The notes under the pieces: generated by a model | Databases searched by the model: none | Told to the model about the DNA's origin: nothing | What the model saw: only the letters and a program-made list of their open reading frames with translations | Shown: one piece after another, positions 27,199 through 37,022 of the stretch | Position numbering within the stretch: the first letter of the stretch is position 1 | How the letters are laid out: each line of letters starts with the position of its first letter | Origin: Dyadobacter subterraneus | GTDB lineage: Bacteria; Bacteroidota; Bacteroidia; Cytophagales; Spirosomataceae | DNA length: 64,000 nt | Direction: 5' to 3' | Assembly (NCBI RefSeq): GCF_015221875.1 | Contig: NZ_JACYGY010000001.1 | Span: forward strand, 496,001-560,000 | Translations under genes and position numbers: made by a program

Positions 27199-27879
27199 AT
27201 GCGCGATCCTTTGCTACATGAAGAACCTAAGACAGAAAACGTTTTTCTGTCGCCTTCTCAGGAAGACAAACCTCGTTCACAGGAGATAGATTCTGCATTA
27301 TTTTTAAAAATGACTTTTGAAGAAAATCCTTCGAAAGGGTTGGAGCTTCTGTTCAGAAGATTTTATAAGCCGCTATGTAGTCACGCTGTCCGTTTTGTCT
27401 ATTCAAAACAAATTGCGGAAGATCTGGTAAGTGAAGTATTTTTTCAATTTTACCGGACAAAATCTTACGAACATATCAGCTCATCTTATACAAGTTATCT
27501 ATTCCGTGCGGTCCGTAATGAATGTTTTACTCATTTGCGCCGTGAATTTGGCAAAACAGATTCTATTGAACTTAATACTGAAAATACCATATCACTTCAA
27601 CAACAGCAGCCTGATGCTGAAATACATTATAATCATCTGTTTCTTAAAGTAAATGAGGTTATTGGAGAGCTGCCGATGCAATGCCGAAGAGTATTTCTGA
27701 TGAGCCGTTTTGAAAGCAAAAAATACCATGAAATTGCTCAGGAATTAAGCATTTCTCCGAAAACGGTTGAGGTACATATTTCAAAAGCACTCAAACATCT
27801 GCGAATTGCATTAAATGGTGAATGGATCTTGCCGTGCCTTTTTTTGCTCATCGATACTTTTAGCATCCAGCCTGTCTGA
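27199..27879 (+). CDS. ECF RNA polymerase sigma factor (FecI-like)
   Basis: Second ECF sigma of the window, 226 residues. Region 2 (about 30-105) includes LELLFRRFYKPLCSHAV and AEDLVSEVFFQFY. Region 4 (about 150-205) includes IGELPMQCRRVFLMSRFE and ELSISPKTVEVHISKALKHLR, with the recognition helix. The tail is hydrophobic (LPCLFLLIDTFSIQPV). It should direct transcription of the SusC/SusD pair downstream and is followed after about 40 bp by its FecR. The first about 20 residues are an extra polar extension (EEPKTENVFLSPSQEDKP). Confidence 0.93.
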   Translation: MRDPLLHEEPKTENVFLSPSQEDKPRSQEIDSALFLKMTFEENPSKGLELLFRRFYKPLCSHAVRFVYSKQIAEDLVSEVFFQFYRTKSYEHISSSYTSYLFRAVRNECFTHLRREFGKTDSIELNTENTISLQQQQPDAEIHYNHLFLKVNEVIGELPMQCRRVFLMSRFESKKYHEIAQELSISPKTVEVHISKALKHLRIALNGEWILPCLFLLIDTFSIQPV

Positions 27880-27918
27880 GGATTGTAGGCCCATCTCTTG
27901 AATTGAAAATAACACATC

Positions 27919-28923
27919 ATGGAAGAATCTTTGAAACATATTCTTTTTGAGTATTTGTCCGGACGGGCAAATCCACTTGAAAGACAACTTGCTGAGGACT
28001 GGTTGAAAAATACGGAAAATACAGAGGTTTTCCACCAATGGCTTTTAGAATGGGAAACACGTTCTCCTCAATTTATTCCTGATCAGGAAAAGGCTATGAA
28101 TCGGCTTTTGGAAAGAATAAATCAAGATAATCAGGATCTTAATACGGAGTCAGAAAATGAGTCGTCTTCTGACATTTCTTTTAATCCCCTACAAATCCAA
28201 AAGTACTGGCTGATAGCTGCTTCGGTATTATTGCTGGTTTGCTGGGGTTGGCTTTCAAGAGATCTGCTTCTGTATAAAACCTTTGAAACTGGATATGGGA
28301 AGACAACGCAAATCTATCTGGAAGATGGCAGCAGTGTTGCACTGAATGCAAATTCACGCCTGAAAATTCCCCGATTTGGATTTTACGGCGATGTCAGAAA
28401 TGTAATTCTTGATGGCGAAGCGGAATTTTCAGTTAGTCATACCATTGATCATAAGCGCTTTGTGGTAAAAACGTCTGATACTTTTCAGGTTGAAGTTTTG
28501 GGTACCCAGTTTTCGGTTTTTGCCCGCCCGCGCGGCACAAAAGTCGCGCTTAGTCGTGGAAAGATAAGAATTGATTATGCCCAGGGAAATGAAAAGCAGC
28601 AATTATTGATGAAACCGGGCGATTTGGTAACCCTGGAAAAAACGGGAGAACTTAAACTGACATCTGAAACGGATATAAAAAATAATAGTGCGTGGAAGGA
28701 ACAACGATTCATATTTAACGCCACTTCGGTGATGGAAATCAGTGCTATGATTAATGAAAATTTTGGTAGAAAAATCATTATAGCAAACGAAAAAATAGCG
28801 CGCCGCACGATTACGGGAAACTTCAAAACCGAGAGTGCGGATGAATTGCTCAAAACGATATCCGAAGTGCTTGATCTCAGAGTTGAGACTGCCGGTAACT
28901 CTATTTTAATAACTGAAAATTAA
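27919..28923 (+). CDS. FecR-family anti-sigma factor
   Basis: Inner-membrane anti-sigma factor for the preceding ECF sigma, 334 residues. The cytoplasmic N-terminus has YLSGRANPLERQLAEDWL and HQWLLEWETR. The TM is YWLIAASVLLLVCWGWL. The periplasmic FecR domain has IYLEDGSSVALNANS, VILDGEAEFSVSHT and VEVLGTQFSVFARPRG. DUF4974 is at the C-terminus (FNATSVMEISAMINENFGRK). It is followed by SusC after 22 bp; this second cassette has no long leader, unlike the first. Confidence 0.93.
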   Translation: MEESLKHILFEYLSGRANPLERQLAEDWLKNTENTEVFHQWLLEWETRSPQFIPDQEKAMNRLLERINQDNQDLNTESENESSSDISFNPLQIQKYWLIAASVLLLVCWGWLSRDLLLYKTFETGYGKTTQIYLEDGSSVALNANSRLKIPRFGFYGDVRNVILDGEAEFSVSHTIDHKRFVVKTSDTFQVEVLGTQFSVFARPRGTKVALSRGKIRIDYAQGNEKQQLLMKPGDLVTLEKTGELKLTSETDIKNNSAWKEQRFIFNATSVMEISAMINENFGRKIIIANEKIARRTITGNFKTESADELLKTISEVLDLRVETAGNSILITEN

Positions 28924-28945
28924 CTATTTCTAACTCCCTTTCAAT

Positions 28946-31900
28946 ATGCAATTAACACTATCACGTAAGCACTGGGTGGGAATTGGGCTTGCCTTTGCGA
29001 CACAATTTTCGCAGGCAGCTCAAAGCCAGACCGTTGCATTTGCCTCTATGCCGGCAAGCCAGTTTAAGGCAGTCAGGCAGGAAATGAAATTAAAAAATGC
29101 CTTGCTGGATTTACAGCGGCATTACGGCGTCGAAATTGTTTTCGAAGATCGTCTGGTAGGACAGCTTAATATTATTTCCGGCCAAATAGATCTGACAAAA
29201 CCACTTGAAAAAAATCTGGAATTGATTCTTTCCCAAAACGGGTTAAAATTTAAAAAGACCAGGAAGAACACCTACGTCATTATTGAAGGTAAAGAGCCGG
29301 TTAAAACAAGTGTAACGGCGCCTGAAGAAAGAAAAGAATCAGGTGCGCTTTCCGAAGGAAATAGTACAAATCTTATCAATACCTTAAACAGTCACCCGAT
29401 CGTTGCGGCAGTCGATAAAACGATTAATGGAAAAGTCATTGATGAAAAAGGCTCTGGGTTACCTGGCGTAAGCGTTATTGTAAAAGGAACTCAGCGCGGT
29501 ACTTCAACCAATGGCGAAGGAGAATTTCAACTCGATGTTCCGGATGAAAAAGCTGTATTGGTTTTCAGTTTTGTAGGTTACAAATCGCAGGAAATAACGG
29601 TAGGAAGCCAGTCTAAAATTTCTCTGAATTTACTTCCTGACGAAAATGCCCTGGATGAAGTTATTGTAGTTGGTTATGGTGCCGTAAAAAAGTCTGATTT
29701 AACCGGCGCAGTTGGTACAGTAAAAGCAGAAGCTTTGCAGGAACGTCCCGCGTCCTCGCTAAATCAGGGACTTTCCGGTCGGGTTACCGGTGTCAATGTT
29801 TCATCAAACTCAGGTCGGCCTGGTGGTAGGGCAAATATTCGTATTCGTGGTGCGAGTTCTTTGAGTGTATCAAATAATCCATTATATGTTATTGACGGTG
29901 TGATACTTAATGCTGTCGATCTTCAAAATGGAAGTACACCGATTGACTATATTAATCCAAATGATATTGCCTCCATTGAAGTTTTGAAAGATGCATCTTC
30001 CACAGCCATTTATGGAGCACGTGGAGCCAATGGAGTTATTCTGGTTACTACCAAACGCGGAACTCCTGGTGGCGGAAGAATAACTTATGACACTGATTTC
30101 AGCATTGGTATCGCACCAAAAAAACTTGCGGTACTGAATTCAAAAGAATTTCTGGCTGTTGAAGATCTGGCCTACGCCAATGCGGCAAAATATGATCCGG
30201 TAGGATGGGCAACGGGTACAAAATATACCGATCCAAAAACCAAACGAACAAATCCGAAATTATTTGATTCGCAGGGAAATCCGCTTTATGATACGGATTG
30301 GCAGGCGGAATCATTTCAAAAAGCCTTCGCCCAAAACCATCAGCTGGGCATTACCAACGGGAATGAAAAAGGAAGTTATGGTGCTTTTCTGAACTATCGC
30401 AATCAGGATGGTATTGCGCGTGGTTCGTGGCAGAAAAGATTTTCAGGCCGCTTCGTATTTGATACACAAATTAAAAGCTGGCTGAAAGTTGGAGGTACCC
30501 TTGGCTACACTGATCAGAACGAAAAACAGGTTGACCAGCTTGATGGGGGCGGTATTACTATGATGCGTCAGGTTTTGGAAGAACTGCCGATTATCCCGGT
30601 TAGGTATGCAGACGGAACCTGGGCAAGCAACCGGGATTATCCGGGTATGGAAGGCGGGGATAACCCTTTGCGTATAGCGGCAGACCGTTTGTATTATCTT
30701 CGGACGCAAACGATGCTCGCAAATATGTATGCGACAATCCGTCTGGCGGCCGGACTCGAATTCAAATCAACAATCGGTACTAATGTAATCAATCAGAGAA
30801 ACGATTATTTTGCTGCAAAAGGAATGCAATATATTTCGGATAACGGAGAAGCTTCTGTTCGTAACAACCGGTATAACTCATGGCAATTCGAAAATTATCT
30901 GACTTACAACAAAGAATTCGCTAAAATTCACTCCTTGACTGCACTTGCCGGTTTATCTTGGCAACACGTAGATCGTTTTGAAGATCGTGCTATTACACAA
31001 GGATTCAGTGATACTTACTTTCAGTTTAACAACCTTGGTGGTGGATCCAGTCCTCAGGCGCCGTCTTCAAATGCGCAGGCTTATGGATTAAATTCTTATT
31101 TTGCCCGTTTGAATTATAGTTTACTTAATAAGTATTTGGTAACGTTTACCGGACGTTTGGACGGTTCTTCCAAATTCGGTACTGAAAATCGTTATGCATT
31201 TTTCCCATCGGCTGCCGTTGCATGGCGTGTGACAGAGGAAAATTTCATGAAGAATATTCCTTCCATTTCAAATCTGAAAATCCGGACCAGTTTTGGGGCC
31301 ACTGGTAATTCAGAAATTCCGGCTTACCGGGCACTAGCCGGTATGGCCAATTATAACGTGATTTTCGACGGAACGCGTAACATCGGTATTGGTATAGATC
31401 GTATGTCAAATGCCAATTTACAATGGGAAAAAACCCGGCAGTTTGACGCTGGTTTGGAACTAGGTTTATTCTCAAACCGCTTAAATTTTGAACTCGATGT
31501 ATACCACAGAAAAGTAAACGATATGTTATTGGATGCTCCATTACCACTTAGCAGCGGTTATGCAAGCATTTTCTCTAACATCGGAAGTATGGAAAATAAA
31601 GGGATTGAATTTGCTATAAACTCTACAAATATCAAAGCGGGCGATTTTTCCTGGTCTACAACTTTTAATATATCAATCAATAAAAATAAAGTACTGGCAC
31701 TGTCCGGCGGAAGTGATATCTATTCCGGTAACGGCGTGATCCGGGTTGGTGAGCCTGTTGGTTCTTTCTTTGGTCGTGTTAATCAGGGAACATGGGGAAG
31801 CAATGAAGTGGATGAAGCAAAAAAATATGGAATGTTACCTGGTGATATTAAATATAAGGATTTGAACAATGACGGCACGATCAATGACAACGACAGAACG

Positions 31901-32416
31901 ATTATCGGAAAAGGTATTCCTGACGGATTTGGTACGTTCCTGAACACTTTTCAATACAACGGATTTTCGTTGACTGTGGATTTGCAATACATGTATGGCA
32001 ATGATGTTCTGGACAGAAGTATTCACTCGGCAGAAGACAGACAAGGTATTGCTAACAGTTACAAGACGGTACTGAATGCCTGGACGGAAACAAATCAGAA
32101 TACGCCAATTGCACAAATCAGACCGATCAGTGCTTACTATACTACCAATAATGATAGTCATAAAGTAACAGACGGATCATTTATCCGTGGACGTAACCTT
32201 TTATTAGCTTACAGTTTTCCGGCAACTGTTGCATCCAAATTAAAACTGGATCGTCTGAGAATCTATGGCTCTGTTCAGAACTTTTTTGTAGCCACAAAAT
32301 ATAAAGGATATGACCCGGAAGTTTCCAATTCAAGTGCGCCTTTCGATCAGGGTTTGACATTGTACGATTATCCTAAGCCACGGATATTTATGCTCGGCCT
32401 TAATATCGGATTATAG
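28946..32416 (+). CDS. SusC/RagA-family TonB-dependent transporter with STN domain
   Basis: Outer-membrane transporter, 1156 residues. Signal peptide (about 1-28), STN domain (about 45-112, MKLKNALLDLQRHYGVEIVF and LEKNLELILSQNGLKFKK), a Ser/Glu-rich linker, CarboxypepD-like (INGKVIDEKGSGLPGVSVIV, about 160-240), SusC signature (DEVIVVGYGAVKKSDLTGAV), plug (LYVIDGVI, STAIYGARGANGVILVTTKRG), and barrel ending FMLGLNIGL. STN plus the adjacent sigma/FecR predicts trans-envelope induction. The barrel differs from the first SusC. Confidence 0.95.
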   Translation: MQLTLSRKHWVGIGLAFATQFSQAAQSQTVAFASMPASQFKAVRQEMKLKNALLDLQRHYGVEIVFEDRLVGQLNIISGQIDLTKPLEKNLELILSQNGLKFKKTRKNTYVIIEGKEPVKTSVTAPEERKESGALSEGNSTNLINTLNSHPIVAAVDKTINGKVIDEKGSGLPGVSVIVKGTQRGTSTNGEGEFQLDVPDEKAVLVFSFVGYKSQEITVGSQSKISLNLLPDENALDEVIVVGYGAVKKSDLTGAVGTVKAEALQERPASSLNQGLSGRVTGVNVSSNSGRPGGRANIRIRGASSLSVSNNPLYVIDGVILNAVDLQNGSTPIDYINPNDIASIEVLKDASSTAIYGARGANGVILVTTKRGTPGGGRITYDTDFSIGIAPKKLAVLNSKEFLAVEDLAYANAAKYDPVGWATGTKYTDPKTKRTNPKLFDSQGNPLYDTDWQAESFQKAFAQNHQLGITNGNEKGSYGAFLNYRNQDGIARGSWQKRFSGRFVFDTQIKSWLKVGGTLGYTDQNEKQVDQLDGGGITMMRQVLEELPIIPVRYADGTWASNRDYPGMEGGDNPLRIAADRLYYLRTQTMLANMYATIRLAAGLEFKSTIGTNVINQRNDYFAAKGMQYISDNGEASVRNNRYNSWQFENYLTYNKEFAKIHSLTALAGLSWQHVDRFEDRAITQGFSDTYFQFNNLGGGSSPQAPSSNAQAYGLNSYFARLNYSLLNKYLVTFTGRLDGSSKFGTENRYAFFPSAAVAWRVTEENFMKNIPSISNLKIRTSFGATGNSEIPAYRALAGMANYNVIFDGTRNIGIGIDRMSNANLQWEKTRQFDAGLELGLFSNRLNFELDVYHRKVNDMLLDAPLPLSSGYASIFSNIGSMENKGIEFAINSTNIKAGDFSWSTTFNISINKNKVLALSGGSDIYSGNGVIRVGEPVGSFFGRVNQGTWGSNEVDEAKKYGMLPGDIKYKDLNNDGTINDNDRTIIGKGIPDGFGTFLNTFQYNGFSLTVDLQYMYGNDVLDRSIHSAEDRQGIANSYKTVLNAWTETNQNTPIAQIRPISAYYTTNNDSHKVTDGSFIRGRNLLLAYSFPATVASKLKLDRLRIYGSVQNFFVATKYKGYDPEVSNSSAPFDQGLTLYDYPKPRIFMLGLNIGL

Positions 32417-32445
32417 TTTAATGTAGACTTTTTAAAGAAGAAACA

Positions 32446-33948
32446 ATGAAGATATTATCTAAATATAGATTATTGGCATTAGTTGCCGGCGCACTGACCT
32501 TTACGGCCTGCTCTGATTTTCTGGACGAATCGGATCCAAGTAATTTTACGGTAGAAAATTATTTTACCAAACCTGAACATGCAAGAAGTTCTGTAAACGC
32601 AATTTATCTTTCCATGCGCGATCCTATCATGAACAGCGGTTTTGGTGGAGCAGACTGGACAATGACTGAATTTGCAACCGGATTGGCGTCAACGGATTTG
32701 GGCCAGGCTGTGAACAGTTATTTTGTAAAAGATTTGAGAAATACTTCCGACAATGGTTATGGAAGAGATTACTGGGCAGCCTATTATAAAGGAATTGCTA
32801 ATGCGAATCTCTCGATTAACAAAATTCCTACCATTGCAATGGACGCCACTGAGTCTAAAAAATTATTAGGCGAGGCGCATTTTCTAAGAGCATGGTATTA
32901 TTTCAATCTGGTGCAGATATTTGGCAACATTCCTTTGATCACTGAGCCGGTTTCGCTTGAATCAACTCAGTTGAGACCTACACAGGCAAATCCAGAGGAA
33001 ATTTATAAACTGATTGTTGATGATCTGACAACAGCAGAAGCTGCCGGTTTGCCCTGGACGGATGCTTCCGGAAAGGTAAGTCTTGGAGCTGTAAAATCGC
33101 TTATGGCAAAAGTTTATCTGACAATGGCTGGTTATCCTTTGCAAAAAGGGAGTGAATATTATGCTTTGGCAGCCAAAAAAGCAGAAGAAGTTATTGATTC
33201 CAAACAATTTAAATTGTTTGGCTCATATGATGCTCTTCATGACCCGACGAAGAAAAATATTGATGAAAATATTTTTATGATTCAGTTCAGAACTCAGATT
33301 CTTCCGGGAACCTGGCAGGGATTTATTATTCCGTATAACAAAAATATCTCGGCTTATTCGGATGAAACGGGTGGAATTTATGCCAATATTGATTTCATAA
33401 AATCTTATGATCCGGCTGATTTACGTATCAAAGAAAAACAGTTCTTTTTTACAAAATTTACAAATCAGGCGGACAGAAATCTGGAAGTGAATCTGGGTGG
33501 ATATTTTATCTATAAGCATTTCGATGTTGCAGCTCAAACCTCGACCGCAAATAGTGATTTGAACTGGCCGGTGATTCGTTATGCAGATGTATTATTGATG
33601 TACGCGGAAGCATCAAACGAAGTAGGAACACCAAGTACAAAAGCATATGACGCACTTAACGCAACAAGATTAAGAGCGCAATTGCCAGCACTTTCAGGAT
33701 TGTCAAAAGACCAGTTCAGAACAGAAGTTTTGAAAGAACGCTGGTATGAATTGTGTTTTGAAAATGTTACCTGGTTTGATATGGCTCGTCTGCGTAAAGG
33801 ATTTAACCTTGCAACAAAACAGTTCGACAATTATGTAGGATATAAATTTTCTTACGGTCCGGTCGTTACGGCGAGAGAACTTTTATTCCCGATTCCAACG
33901 GTTGAGATCAGAAATAATACCAATTTGAAACAGAATACCGGATATTAA
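32446..33948 (+). CDS. SusD/RagB-family surface lipoprotein
   Basis: 500-residue partner of the SusC just upstream (30-bp gap). The lipobox is FTACSD with Cys about residue 22. SusD features are NYFTKPEHARSSVNAIYLSM, GEAHFLRAWYYFNLVQIFGNIPL, and WPVIRYADVLLMYAEASNE near the C-terminal RagB part, with YELCFENVTWFDMARLRKG and the final KQNTGY. A 36-nt perfect palindrome terminator follows at once, so this cassette contains sigma, FecR, SusC and SusD only. Confidence 0.95.
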   Translation: MKILSKYRLLALVAGALTFTACSDFLDESDPSNFTVENYFTKPEHARSSVNAIYLSMRDPIMNSGFGGADWTMTEFATGLASTDLGQAVNSYFVKDLRNTSDNGYGRDYWAAYYKGIANANLSINKIPTIAMDATESKKLLGEAHFLRAWYYFNLVQIFGNIPLITEPVSLESTQLRPTQANPEEIYKLIVDDLTTAEAAGLPWTDASGKVSLGAVKSLMAKVYLTMAGYPLQKGSEYYALAAKKAEEVIDSKQFKLFGSYDALHDPTKKNIDENIFMIQFRTQILPGTWQGFIIPYNKNISAYSDETGGIYANIDFIKSYDPADLRIKEKQFFFTKFTNQADRNLEVNLGGYFIYKHFDVAAQTSTANSDLNWPVIRYADVLLMYAEASNEVGTPSTKAYDALNATRLRAQLPALSGLSKDQFRTEVLKERWYELCFENVTWFDMARLRKGFNLATKQFDNYVGYKFSYGPVVTARELLFPIPTVEIRNNTNLKQNTGY

Positions 33949-33965
33949 TAGTAGCATTATTTAAG

Positions 33966-34001
33966 AAAAGAGCTGCCGGAAAATTTTCCGGCAGCTCTTT
34001 T
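33966..34001. terminator. 36-nt perfect palindrome, bidirectional terminator
   Basis: 33966-33983 is the exact reverse complement of 33984-34001 (18-bp stem, A-run before and T-run after). It serves SusD on the plus strand and the T9SS remnant on the minus strand. Confidence 0.9.
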
Positions 34002-34014
34002 TGGTTACTGGTTT

Positions 34015-34353
34015 TTATTTGCTGATCACAATTTTGTTTGCACTGATTTTTCCGTTTTCTCCGGATATTTCCATTACATACATTCCCTGGATAAGCGATT
34101 TAACATCGATTATTTTGGTTAAACCACTTTTGGTTGAAGAGTAAACCGTGTTGCCATTTAAATCAACCAGTTTTACTGTTTTGACTTTATTCCAATCTTT
34201 CATATTTATTTGTAACAGATCGGTGGCCGGATTTGGGAAAACTGAAATGGTTTCAATAAATCCAAAGTTTAGACTTACAATGCGGCTGTAAGCAAAGGTT
34301 TCATCTTTATCGATCATTTTTAAACGGTAAAGATTTTCACCGTCAGCCGGATT
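34015..34353 (-). pseudogene. Remnant of a T9SS type A sorting domain protein
   Basis: The minus frame reads NPADGENLYRLKMIDKDETF, then AYSRIVSLNF, then a sorting domain with VFPNPATDLLQINM, VKTVKLVDLNGNTVYS, GMYVMEISGENGK and a final ANKIVISK. It parallels the C-terminus of the intact T9SS protein at 9259-10359 (NYYRLKMVDLDGTFAYSRIK, YPNPVNDVLQV). In-frame stops at 34354-34356 and 34393-34395 cut it from anything upstream. An ATG at 34317 gives 100 codons, but it sits inside the conserved RLKMID motif, so it is a broken C-terminus, not a start. Confidence 0.7.
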
Positions 34354-34356
34354 TTA

Positions 34357-35382
34357 TGGGTTGGAACAACAATCGCCCAGCGAAGTACATTCTTATTTTT
34401 CCACGAAGGGTTCATATGTTACTATTTCGCAATTGCCAGATAGGTACCTGCATTCAGTAAAATCTTGTTTCCGAAAGCGGCTATCCTGTATAGCTCTTGT
34501 TAACGTAGCGAACGGTGCGGAAGGAGCGGATACGGAATTTCATCATTCCCTACAACAGTTGTAAATATCTGACTGACGGGTATTCTGGAAATTTTCAATA
34601 GCAGATGCTAGTCCTTTAAGGTTTAGTGTTGTTTTCCATAGATCAGGTAGGAGCGGTATTGTGCTTTAAAGAAAAATTTTGACCAGTCCGGCCTACGAAA
34701 TACAGCATCTTGTGTGAAACAGGGACATAGTGTGTGCGCCGTGCTGTATGACCGGATGAAAGGTTGTTAAGAAAAGAATTTAGCATACAAGGAAATTTGG
34801 TTTGATAAGAAGTCATCAAAACTGCTTAAAGCAATGTTTATCAGTTTCCTCGTTTGAAATGAAAGACAGCGTGGCCTTGACACTGATCAAACTCAGAAAA
34901 TAATTAACACGTTGAGTAGTTGAAGTAAAACTGCCAATTGAAGAATTGACAAAAATTCCCGTAGCGTTGAGAGAGAGCCCAAAAGTTTATCAATTAAGAT
35001 AAGCGGGCAAATAATGAAGAGATGTTGAGTAAAAGGCAAGGCCCGTAAATTTCTTCAATCGGTTATAGTATGATTCTGATTGAAGAGGCCGATTTAAAAG
35101 TTGGTTTAGTTCATAAATGGTTGTTGTGTGAAAATAATTGATTTGAAACTGAATTAACTTGGTATCATTAAAATCTGGTGACTTAACATAGTGCAATTAA
35201 GTATATGGTTTTTAATAATTATAATTGTCGGATTGTAAATGCTGAATAAATTTATTTAACGGTATAATAGAAATTTTTCAATTCCTGATAGAATGGTTCA
35301 TTGGCGTGATGAGACAAGCCAAGTAAAATATAAATTTTAAAAGAGCATTGTCTCTTAAATTATTTTATGATCTGACAAACAA
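34357..35382. other. About 1 kb with no intact gene, probably decayed
   Basis: No frame supports a normal gene. The minus frame of the T9SS remnant continues past two stops for about 50 coding-like codons (to about 34548), with a Cys-rich ECTSLGDCC segment. A further minus-strand fragment near 34629-34700 also reads protein-like (PDWSKFFFKAQYRSYL) before a stop. Short frames at 34361-34564 (+) and 34990-35196 (-) have no recognisable motifs. The right half is AT-rich. This looks like a graveyard of one or two secreted-protein genes. Confidence 0.5.
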
Positions 35383-35424
35383 AAATCCAAAAGCCACAGA
35401 TATGCATCAGCGACTTTTGGATTT
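35383..35424 (-). terminator. Terminator downstream of xylA
   Basis: 11-bp perfect stem (35383-35393 / 35414-35424), 20-nt loop; on the minus strand it is followed by a T-rich tract. Confidence 0.7.
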
Positions 35425-35449
35425 ATATTTTTAGAAATATTTCTATTAA

Positions 35450-36778
35450 CTAAATAAAACGATTAATCAGATTTTCAAGATATTCCTGTCTTCCTGACAA
35501 AGTAGCTGGTTCGCCTTTGCTTGCTGCAAGTTCGAAAAGGTCGGCCAAACCAAGTTTGCCACCTTCAAATTCGGCACCTTTTCCTGAATCAAAACTTGCG
35601 TAACGATCCGTACGGATTTTGTCATACTCTCCATTTTGTCTGATTTTGTCAGCAATTACAAGCGCTCTTGCAACAACATCAACACCACCGATATGCGCAT
35701 GGAATACATCAGCGACGTCTGTAGAGTTACGACGGCGTTTTGCATCAAAGTTGATACCGCCACCGCTCAAACCGCCAGCTTGTAAAATTACAAGCAAAGC
35801 TTTTGTCCACTCAGCAATGTCATTAGGGAATTGATCTGTATCCCATCCGTTTTGGTAATCACCACGATTTGCATCGATAGAACCCAAAATTCCTGCGTCC
35901 GCAGCAACCTGCAATTCGTGTTCGAAAGTGTGACCAGCCAAAGTTGCGTGGTTAACTTCAAGGTTCAAGGCAAAATCTCCAAGAAGATCATGCTGACGAA
36001 GGAAACCGATTACTGTTGCAGCATCGTAATCATACTGATGTTTGGTAGGCTCACAAGGTTTTGGTTCGATAAAGAATTTACCTTTGAAGCCTTGGGAACG
36101 TGCATAAGACACAGCTATTTTCAACATTTGAGCGAAATGTTCCTGCTCACGTTTCATATCTGTATTCAAAAGGGTCATATACCCTTCGCGACCTCCCCAG
36201 AATACATAATTTTCTCCGCCCAAGGTGATCGTTGCATCCAAAGCAGTTTTGATCTGTGCACCTGCATGCGCCAGCACATCAAAATCAGGATTGGTAGCAG
36301 CACCATTCATGTAACGGTGGTGACTGAATAAATTGGCAGTTCCCCAAAGTAATTTAACCCCTGAATCTTTTTGCTTTTGCGCAAGATATTGAGTTAAAGT
36401 CTGAAGACGTTTTTCGTTGTCACGAACGTCGTTGGTGTAATCCACAACGTCAACATCATGAAAACAATAATAAGGCAATCCAAGTTTTGTGATTAATTCA
36501 AATGCAGCATCTGCTTTGTCTTTAGCGCGGTCAACAGCGTCTGCTTTTGTATCCCATGGGTAAAATAATGTTTGTCCGCCGAAAGGATCGCCGCCATTTC
36601 CACAGAATGTATGCCAGTAAGCTACTGCAAAGCGAAGATGTTCCTTCATGCTTTTACCAGCAATAATACGATTTTCGTCATACCAGCGATAGGCTAACGG
36701 ATTATCTGATTCCGGTCCCTCATACGCAATTTTTCCAATTCCTTTAAAATACTCCTGATCACCGAGTAATATGCTCAT
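35450..36778 (-). CDS. xylA: Xylose isomerase
   Basis: Cytoplasmic D-xylose/D-xylulose isomerase, 442 residues, the longer class II type. The start [20 protein letters not shown] is typical. [13 protein letters not shown] and [10 protein letters not shown] contain the catalytic-site His and Asp. [19 protein letters not shown] and [18 protein letters not shown] give the metal-binding Glu, His and Asp residues; [20 protein letters not shown] is also conserved. No xylulokinase lies in the window. It stands alone between two terminators. The GH43 and GH5-like genes 30 kb away could supply pentoses, but there is no direct link. Confidence 0.97.
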   Translation of the reverse strand: MSILLGDQEYFKGIGKIAYEGPESDNPLAYRWYDENRIIAGKSMKEHLRFAVAYWHTFCGNGGDPFGGQTLFYPWDTKADAVDRAKDKADAAFELITKLGLPYYCFHDVDVVDYTNDVRDNEKRLQTLTQYLAQKQKDSGVKLLWGTANLFSHHRYMNGAATNPDFDVLAHAGAQIKTALDATITLGGENYVFWGGREGYMTLLNTDMKREQEHFAQMLKIAVSYARSQGFKGKFFIEPKPCEPTKHQYDYDAATVIGFLRQHDLLGDFALNLEVNHATLAGHTFEHELQVAADAGILGSIDANRGDYQNGWDTDQFPNDIAEWTKALLVILQAGGLSGGGINFDAKRRRNSTDVADVFHAHIGGVDVVARALVIADKIRQNGEYDKIRTDRYASFDSGKGAEFEGGKLGLADLFELAASKGEPATLSGRQEYLENLINRFI

Positions 36779-36960
36779 TGTGGTTTTTGTTAATGGTTTT
36801 TTAGATACTAAGGTTTAGGCAATGGGTGTAAAAAAACGATAAAAAGTAAAGCTTTCGCAAACTGTTTATTACTATCCTCCGCCTGTTTTTTTATTAAGTG
36901 TACTATTGACAATTTTTACTGCAATACTATCACTTATTTTTGAAAAAATGGAATCTTAAA

Positions 36961-37001
36961 CGAAAAAAGGGCAGCGAAATATTTTCGCTGCCCTTTTTTC
37001 G
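36961..37001. terminator. 19-bp perfect hairpin terminator
   Basis: 36961-36979 pairs perfectly with 36983-37001 around a 3-nt loop, with A- and T-runs inside the stem ends. It lies just past the ppiD-like stop on the minus strand. Confidence 0.9.
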
Positions 37002-37022
37002 TATTTTAAACTGCTTTTTCTA

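Noticed and set aside
34361..34564. 67-codon plus-strand ORF in the decayed region
   Set aside because: It is antisense to the coding-like minus frame and lacks protein-like composition.
34990..35196. 68-codon minus-strand ORF in the decayed region
   Set aside because: No signal, domain or neighbour support; kept only as a remark within the spacer entry.
35831..36331. 166-codon plus-strand frame opposite xylA
   Set aside because: It is the antisense shadow of the well-supported xylA and shows no motif of its own.
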